A program made the position numbers and the translations under genes. The notes beneath the pieces were generated by a model. The model was not told where the DNA came from. It saw only the letters and a program-made list of their open reading frames with translations, and did no database searches. DNA of 12,175 nt from Chitinophagaceae bacterium (lineage in GTDB: Bacteria; Bacteroidota; Bacteroidia; Chitinophagales; Chitinophagaceae), in assembly GCA_947468255.1 (NCBI GenBank), contig CANIMM010000066.1:1-12175 (forward strand). Reading direction: 5' to 3'. Shown here one piece after another: positions 7,471 through 12,175 of the stretch. Position 1 is the stretch's first letter. Each line of letters begins with the position of its first letter.

Positions 7471-8495
7471 TAAATAATATTGACTTCTCTTTCTAAGGCT
7501 ACTCCGAATTTATCTGCCACACTCGCTATGATCGATTCACTCAGATCCAATATTTCACTTCCGCTTGCATGCCCATAATTTACTAACACCAATGCCTGAT
7601 TAGCGTGGCAACCTGCATCGCCCTTTCGATACCCTTTCCAGCCGCACTGTTCAATTAACCAACCTGCAGCCAATTTTACCTTGTCAACCCCCAAGCGATA
7701 ACCAATGATAGCAGGGAAATCATTTTTCAGCGAAGCAAATTGCTGGGCTGTAATTTCTGGATTTTTAAAAAAACTGCCGGCATTGCCAATTTCTACTGGA
7801 TTGGGTAGTTTACTGCGGCGGATATGGATGACGGCCTGCGAAATGGCTTGAATGCTTAATTCAGTAACTCCCATTGCCGCCAACTCCTGCTCAATGGCAC
7901 CATAGGAGGTATTGAAAACTGGCACTTTATTTAGCCGATAGGTAACATTCAATATAATAAACTGATTGATCAGTCTTCTTTTAAAAACACTTTCCCTATA
8001 CCCAAATTCACATTCCTGCAAATTGAAAGTAACTACCTTTTTATCGCTCAGGTGAAAGGCTTCCAATTCAAAAAAAACATCTTTTACTTCTACCCCATAT
8101 GCACCAATATTTTGCATTGGAGATGCCCCCACATTGCCAGGTATCAGCGAAAGGTTTTCCATCCCAGCCCAATTATTTTGGATGCAATGAATTACCAACT
8201 GGTGCCAATTGACACCAGCACCTGCCTTAATATACACATAGGATTCGTCTTCATTGACCTTTTCGATTCCACCCAACTCGTTTTTCAAAACCAGTCCATC
8301 AAAATTTTCAGTAAACAATAGATTGCTTCCGCCTCCTAGAATAAGGCGTGGTAATAATTGGGAACTGGTGGATGGAGGAGTAAATTCGAGCTGTGCGCAT
8401 AAATCATCTACCGAAGCAACGCGCGCGAAATAACGTGCCATTACATCTATACCAAATGTATTGTATTTTTTCAGCGAAATATTTTCTTCGATCAT
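7470..8495 (-). CDS. murB: UDP-N-acetylmuramate dehydrogenase (UDP-N-acetylenolpyruvoylglucosamine reductase)
   Basis: Cytoplasmic FAD enzyme that reduces UDP-GlcNAc-enolpyruvate to UDP-MurNAc with NADPH, the second committed step of peptidoglycan synthesis. The 341-residue product is nearly the same length as the E. coli enzyme. The FAD-binding part shows the N-terminal NTFG (12-15), LGGGSNLL at 53-60, and the NLSLIPGNVGASPMQNIGAYG region at 114-134. Catalytic residues are visible: R167 in FGYRES, S241 in GNAGSFFKNP as the proton donor, and E336 in EREVNI at the C-terminus. The layout with a tyrosine-containing loop and this C-terminus fits type I MurB. The frame extends to a TTG at 8519, but the ATG at 8495 fits the family length better. 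It lies 33 bases after priA on the same strand and is probably its co-transcribed neighbour. Confidence 0.97.
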   Translation of the reverse strand: MIEENISLKKYNTFGIDVMARYFARVASVDDLCAQLEFTPPSTSSQLLPRLILGGGSNLLFTENFDGLVLKNELGGIEKVNEDESYVYIKAGAGVNWHQLVIHCIQNNWAGMENLSLIPGNVGASPMQNIGAYGVEVKDVFFELEAFHLSDKKVVTFNLQECEFGYRESVFKRRLINQFIILNVTYRLNKVPVFNTSYGAIEQELAAMGVTELSIQAISQAVIHIRRSKLPNPVEIGNAGSFFKNPEITAQQFASLKNDFPAIIGYRLGVDKVKLAAGWLIEQCGWKGYRKGDAGCHANQALVLVNYGHASGSEILDLSESIIASVADKFGVALEREVNII

Positions 8496-8528
8496 ACTAC
8501 TTTTTGTATTCTTGTACAAACTTGCTAA

Positions 8529-11096
8529 TTAGTTGGCATCCACATCGGCAATCATAACCACTCCCTTAAATTTCTTTTCGGACAATAATAAATTAAACTG
8601 ATTTTTGATTGCCTTTTTATACTGATGAATTTGTTTCATATCTAGGGGCAATTTAATCAGCAATTCCATTAGGTATTGGTTTCGAACCCTTGCCACCACA
8701 GGTGCTGCAGGGCCAACCACAAAATTATTCAAATCGATTTTTAAAGCAAGTCCCAATTTATTGGCTGCCTCATCCACTACTTCCTTTATCTTATGCTTTA
8801 ACGTTATTTCAATAATTCTACTAAAGGGTGGATAAAAAAACTGCTGCCGATTGGCAATCTCAAATTCATACATTTTCTTATAATCATGCTGCTGCACAAA
8901 TTGTAATATCGGATGGTTCACTTGTGTTGCTTGAATCAATACCTTTCCCTGTTCGTCTTTTCGACCCGCCCTTCCGCTGACCTGCTCCATTAATTGAAAG
9001 GCCCTTTCATTGACCCTGAAATCGGCAAAGCTTAGCAAACCATCTGCATCCAATATTCCAACCAGACTCACCTTTTCAAAATCAAGCCCTTTTACTACCA
9101 TCTGTGTACCCACCAAAACGTCTATACGCTGTTGCTCAAATAATTGAATAAGATTATCATGAGCTGATTTGCCTTTTACTGAATCAACATCCATCCTTGC
9201 CACCCGTAAGTTTGGAAATTCCTCGTCCAACATTTCCTCAATTTTTTCTGTACCGAAATTTTTCTCCATCCAATTCACCGTTCCACAAGCAGGACATTCC
9301 GTTATTTTTGGATAGGTAGTACCACAGTAATGGCAATGTAGTTTATTAGAGTATTTATGTAGTGTTAACGTAACATCGCAATTTTTGCATTGGGGCAAAT
9401 AACCGCAGGTGCCACATAATAGGTAAGGAGAATAACCCCGCCGATTTTGAAAAAGTATCACCTGCCGGCCATTAGCAACGGTCTGCTGTACCGCTTCTTT
9501 TAACTGGGGCGACAACATCACTTTTCCCTTCTGCACTACCTTACGTGTGTCGATGATCTCTATAATGGGCAAATGGATACCCCCAAACCTTTCATTCAAT
9601 GCTACCAATCCGTATTTGCCTTTTTGGGCATTATAATAAGTTTCTATCGAGGGAGTGGCACTACCCAATAAAACCTTGGCACCAAAAAGGGAAGCATAAA
9701 AGATGGCTGCATCTCTCGCATTGTATCTAGGGGCTGGGTCCTGTTGCTTAAAGGAGGAATCATGCTCTTCATCTACCACTATTAAGCCCAATTCTTTATA
9801 AGGCAGAAATAAAGCACTGCGCGCGCCGAGTACTATCCTAGTTTCTCCTGTCTTGATCTTATTCCACAATTCTACCCGCTCATTATTATTAAATTTGGAA
9901 TGATAAATGGCAATGTTGCCCCCAAAATGTAATTGTAGCCGACGAATCATTTGTGAAGTAAGTGCGATCTCCGGCAAAAGATAAAGGATCTGTTTACCCT
10001 GCTGATAATATGCTTCAATGAGTTGGATGTATAACTGTGTTTTACCGCTACTGGTAACTCCATGCAGCAGGCAAACATTTCGGCTAACAAAACTTTCGCG
10101 CACAGCTTCAAAGGCTTTTTGCTGTGCCGGACTCAAGTCAAAATTAAGTTCCATCGACTTGGGCAATGTCTTAATTCTGTCTACACTCCGCTTTTCAATG
10201 CGTACAATTTGCTTATCGGCAAGTCCCTTCAACTGGGCTACTGTGGCGCCCGATTTCTTTAAAAGTGCTGACTGGCTAACTTCCCCTTCCAATTTCATTA
10301 GGTGCAGATAACTCAAAAGCAACTCCATCTGCTTGGGCGCTTTTGACCAGTTGTTCAATAAATCGCCTAACTCTTTTTCATTCTCATACTTCGGGTACAA
10401 CAGAATAAAATTTTCCATTTTGCTTTTGTACCGTTCACTTAATGCCTCCCAAACAATGCATACATTTTTATCGATCAACTTTTTAATTACCGGATAAACA
10501 TGCGTAGCGTCCAGCACCTGCTGCACTTCTGTTAAATTCAATTGTTTTTTAATCAACAACGCTTCTGCTAACAGGTATTCCTCATTATCCAAACTCGAAA
10601 ACTCATCCCCATATTCTTCGTTAAACAATAGGATCGTTTCGCTACTCAACTTAAAATGGGCAGGCAAAGCAGCTGCCATCACTTCTCCTTCACTACACAT
10701 ATAGTATTCACTCATCCACTTCCATAATTCCAACTGCTGCGAAAATACCAAGGGGCTGTCGTCGAGTACGTTTAATATATCCTTTGTTTGATAAGCCGGT
10801 GCATTCCCACTGATTGATTTTACTATACCGGCATACTTTTTATTTTTACCCAACACCACTTCTACCCTACAGCCAGGTTGAATTACTTTGGAAAAAATTT
10901 CAGGAACCCCATACGTATAAGTGGTAGGCAATGCGAGTGGGAGAATTACAGCAGCAAATAAAGAATTGCCACTGCTTAGCCCAATCACTCCAGGCAAACT
11001 ATCAGTGGCCTGAACAGCAGCTGCACCAAATGAATCAGTTGGGTCCGCCTTGGCTGCAGGAATACTAAAAAGGGGTATTTGATTTTGATCACTCAT
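8529..11096 (-). CDS. priA: Primosomal protein N' (replication restart helicase PriA)
   Basis: Superfamily 2 3'-5' DNA helicase that recognises stalled or broken replication forks and starts reloading of the replicative helicase. The product has 855 residues. A 44-residue low-complexity N-terminal tail comes first, then the 3'-DNA-binding domain (about 45-145) and a winged-helix region. The helicase core follows, with Walker A GVTSSGKT at 346-353, DEEH at 442-445, GSATPS at 478-483 and QVSGRAGR at 705-712. Eight cysteines for two zinc sites are inserted in the core (C561, C564, C570, C573, C588, C591, C601, C604), all present. The C-terminal domain follows to the end. The family usually starts near the 'LFAAVILPLALP' stretch (residues 46-57), so the tail is extra. 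No internal ATG offers a shorter start (only a GTG at codon 37), and the ATG at 11096 lies 27 bases after plsC, as expected in an operon. Residues 6-10, QIPLF, resemble a sliding-clamp-binding peptide. Confidence 0.97.
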   Translation of the reverse strand: MSDQNQIPLFSIPAAKADPTDSFGAAAVQATDSLPGVIGLSSGNSLFAAVILPLALPTTYTYGVPEIFSKVIQPGCRVEVVLGKNKKYAGIVKSISGNAPAYQTKDILNVLDDSPLVFSQQLELWKWMSEYYMCSEGEVMAAALPAHFKLSSETILLFNEEYGDEFSSLDNEEYLLAEALLIKKQLNLTEVQQVLDATHVYPVIKKLIDKNVCIVWEALSERYKSKMENFILLYPKYENEKELGDLLNNWSKAPKQMELLLSYLHLMKLEGEVSQSALLKKSGATVAQLKGLADKQIVRIEKRSVDRIKTLPKSMELNFDLSPAQQKAFEAVRESFVSRNVCLLHGVTSSGKTQLYIQLIEAYYQQGKQILYLLPEIALTSQMIRRLQLHFGGNIAIYHSKFNNNERVELWNKIKTGETRIVLGARSALFLPYKELGLIVVDEEHDSSFKQQDPAPRYNARDAAIFYASLFGAKVLLGSATPSIETYYNAQKGKYGLVALNERFGGIHLPIIEIIDTRKVVQKGKVMLSPQLKEAVQQTVANGRQVILFQNRRGYSPYLLCGTCGYLPQCKNCDVTLTLHKYSNKLHCHYCGTTYPKITECPACGTVNWMEKNFGTEKIEEMLDEEFPNLRVARMDVDSVKGKSAHDNLIQLFEQQRIDVLVGTQMVVKGLDFEKVSLVGILDADGLLSFADFRVNERAFQLMEQVSGRAGRKDEQGKVLIQATQVNHPILQFVQQHDYKKMYEFEIANRQQFFYPPFSRIIEITLKHKIKEVVDEAANKLGLALKIDLNNFVVGPAAPVVARVRNQYLMELLIKLPLDMKQIHQYKKAIKNQFNLLLSEKKFKGVVMIADVDAN

Positions 11097-11123
11097 TCAA
11101 TATGTTTACAGCTCGATTGTATT

Positions 11124-11891
11124 TTAAGATGGTCTTATCCAACTTGCCTGGTAGGCAATCAATTTCTTTTCCATTAAATCGTACACCTTATTTTTCAAAA
11201 GTTGCAAATCATCCATGGTTAGTCCAACCACGCTAACTTCTTCCAAATAGACTGCCCTTGACCTTCCTGGCAACAATGTAAATATACTTTTGTAATGCAT
11301 CCGATGGTGGGTATCCAAAAATAAAATTGGTTTAATGGGCGTTTGGGTTTCAATGGCAATTCTAAATGCCCCGTCATAAAATTGCTTTAATGGGTTGCTG
11401 GTCATATTAAATGTTCCTTCTGGGGCTATTACCACAGATATTCCCTTTCGGATAAACGATTTTAATTGCTGAACACTTTCTGCCCTTCTTTCAGCACTGC
11501 TTCGATCTACCATTACCACCGCATTCCGGTATAGAAAACCGAACACAGGTAGCTTAGCCATTTCCGATTTTCCTAAAATTCTGAATGGTTGATTCCGGAT
11601 TGCCTTCATAATAATAGGAATATCCATATAGGAAATATGGTTAAAAACGAAAACATATTGTTTATTTTTATCATGCGGAACCTCAAAAAAATTGCGATGA
11701 CGCATCCCCCAAAATAACATCATAGAATCCGCCCAAAACTGGCATAATCTATAAATCATATTCCCTCCTCTGGTTTTTCCAAAAAAAGAGGCTGCTATCA
11801 CCAGGGGAAATAGTAACAGCAAAACAAGTATAAAAAGCAAAAAACCATACAGGGAAAAAAGCACCCTAAATGGTAAAAAGATATGTTTCAT
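11124..11891 (-). CDS. 1-acyl-sn-glycerol-3-phosphate acyltransferase (PlsC-like lysophospholipid acyltransferase)
   Basis: Inner-membrane acyltransferase of the PlsC/LPLAT family, which most likely adds the second acyl chain to lysophosphatidic acid to make phosphatidic acid. The 255-residue product begins with a hydrophobic segment (about 9-36) that anchors it to the membrane. Block I is NHISYMD with catalytic H85 and D90; block II is GFLYRNAVVMVDR (118-130); block III is APEGTFN (156-162); and block IV is PIKPI (185-189). In block III the usual EGTR arginine, which helps bind the glycerol phosphate, is replaced by F161. As far as I recall this EGTFN form recurs in Bacteroidota relatives, so it is probably not a defect. 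Acylation of an ornithine lipid or another lysolipid is an alternative. The open frame extends to a GTG at 11921; the ATG at 11891 is preferred. It is the first gene of the plsC-priA-murB run. Confidence 0.9.
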   Translation of the reverse strand: MKHIFLPFRVLFSLYGFLLFILVLLLLFPLVIAASFFGKTRGGNMIYRLCQFWADSMMLFWGMRHRNFFEVPHDKNKQYVFVFNHISYMDIPIIMKAIRNQPFRILGKSEMAKLPVFGFLYRNAVVMVDRSSAERRAESVQQLKSFIRKGISVVIAPEGTFNMTSNPLKQFYDGAFRIAIETQTPIKPILFLDTHHRMHYKSIFTLLPGRSRAVYLEEVSVVGLTMDDLQLLKNKVYDLMEKKLIAYQASWIRPS

Positions 11892-11900
11892 AATAAAAAG

Positions 11901-11908
11901 CGAATATA
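11901..11908 (-). promoter_or_regulatory. Possible -7 element of the plsC-priA-murB run
   Basis: On the minus strand TATATTCG differs from TAnnTTTG by one base and lies nine bases before the preferred ATG of the acyltransferase gene. I saw no TTG-type -33 element. It is the best promoter candidate for the three-gene run, and its position also argues for the ATG start over the upstream GTG. Confidence 0.3.
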
Positions 11909-12000
11909 ATAAGTTTATCACGCACCTGTATTTGGATTGTATTTTTAACCTTTGTTTGATGATTTTATACTTAAAACCACTGCAAAAAGACCGGGAATCA

Positions 12001-12018
12001 GGATTTTTCTAAAAATCC
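12001..12018. repeat. Near-perfect palindrome upstream of rplU
   Basis: GGATTTTT (12001-12008) and AAAAATCC (12011-12018) are exact inverted copies separated by CT. It lies in the divergent region between the acyltransferase gene and rplU, 35 bases before the likely rplU -7 element. It is therefore outside the expected rplU transcript and could be a protein-binding site or a hairpin of an upstream transcript. The function is unknown. Confidence 0.4.
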
Positions 12019-12053
12019 CTTTTATAATTCTCTCATTATAATCTGAATTCCCT

Positions 12054-12061
12054 TACCTTTG
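12054..12061 (+). promoter_or_regulatory. Bacteroidota-type -7 promoter element of rplU
   Basis: TACCTTTG matches TAnnTTTG exactly and lies 20 bases before the rplU ATG, giving an expected leader of roughly 15 bases. No obvious -33 TTG is present at the usual spacing. The short leader leaves little room for an RNA-based leader control of the L21 operon. Confidence 0.55.
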
Positions 12062-12081
12062 CCGTCCTAAATTTTGGTTAT

Positions 12082-12175
12082 ATGTTAGCAGTAGTAAAAA
12101 TAGCAGGTCAACAGTTTAAAGTGAAAGCAGGCGATAGCTTGTATGTACCGCATATTGAAGGTAAGCGTGGTGACA
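12082..12175 (+). CDS. rplU: 50S ribosomal protein L21, N-terminal part (cut by window edge)
   Basis: Only the first 31 codons are in the window. The product starts MLAVVKIAGQQFKVKAGDSL and goes on with YVPHIEGKRGD. This is the characteristic L21 N-terminus (AVVKIAGQQFKV, then a YVP...EG stretch), a protein that binds 23S rRNA in the large ribosomal subunit. The start is clear from the family alignment. In most bacteria rpmA (L27) follows, but that lies outside the window. The gene is divergent from the acyltransferase gene and has its own TAnnTTTG element. Confidence 0.95.
   Translation, partial: MLAVVKIAGQQFKVKAGDSLYVPHIEGKRGD

Noticed and set aside
8496..8519. TTG start that would add 8 residues to MurB
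   Set aside because: The ATG at 8495 gives the usual family length, and TTG starts are uncommon in this phylum.
10018..10311. Plus-strand open frame of 97 codons opposite priA
   Set aside because: It is antisense to the priA helicase core, has no recognisable product and no upstream signals.
1..12175. Mobile elements, CRISPR arrays, toxin-antitoxin pairs, phage or defence genes
   Set aside because: I found no transposase, integrase, regularly spaced repeats, target-site duplications or known defence motifs on either strand. All supported genes are housekeeping or general Bacteroidota genes.

Overview
The window looks like an ordinary chromosomal segment of a Bacteroidota bacterium, most likely from the Chitinophagaceae side of the phylum. 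This is an inference from three things. The gene set includes a long DUF2723 membrane protein and a Mg-chelatase-like AAA+/VWA pair, both typical of that phylum. Shine-Dalgarno sites are missing and A/T-rich leaders stand in front of the starts. Several intergenic regions carry the Bacteroidota -7 promoter consensus TAnnTTTG. Base composition looks even and moderately AT-rich. I saw no insertion sequence, phage gene, CRISPR array, tRNA or rRNA.

Layout, left to right. (1) 1-273 holds no convincing gene. (2) A minus-strand EamA/DMT-type transporter (274-1176) ends in a likely intrinsic terminator (247-287) and is divergent from the next gene; the 1177-1393 region carries a promoter for each. 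(3) A 1029-residue plus-strand multi-pass DUF2723 protein (1394-4483), a putative GT-C glycosyltransferase, ends in a strong hairpin. (4) A plus-strand pair encodes a VWA-domain protein and a MoxR/Mg-chelatase-like AAA+ ATPase (4665-7361), ending in a convergent, probably bidirectional terminator. (5) A minus-strand cluster reads plsC-like acyltransferase, then priA (replication restart helicase), then murB (peptidoglycan precursor synthesis), with gaps of 27 and 33 bases, so probably one operon. (6) A divergent intergenic region leads into the first 31 codons of rplU (ribosomal protein L21), cut by the window edge.

How the genes relate: plsC, priA and murB are housekeeping genes for membrane lipid, DNA replication restart and cell wall, and are linked mainly by position. 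The AAA+ and VWA proteins very likely act as one machine, as in Mg-chelatase I/D or RavA/ViaA, but nothing nearby names their substrate. No clearly new multi-gene system was found. The points most worth checking are a sliding-clamp-binding-like peptide (QIPLF) at the extreme N-terminus of PriA on an unusual 44-residue tail, the Walker B Asp-to-Asn change in the AAA+ partner, and a promoter placed so close to the transporter start codon that its mRNA should be leaderless. For five genes (transporter, VWA, AAA+, murB, plsC) the longest open frame starts too early, and I give the better-supported start.
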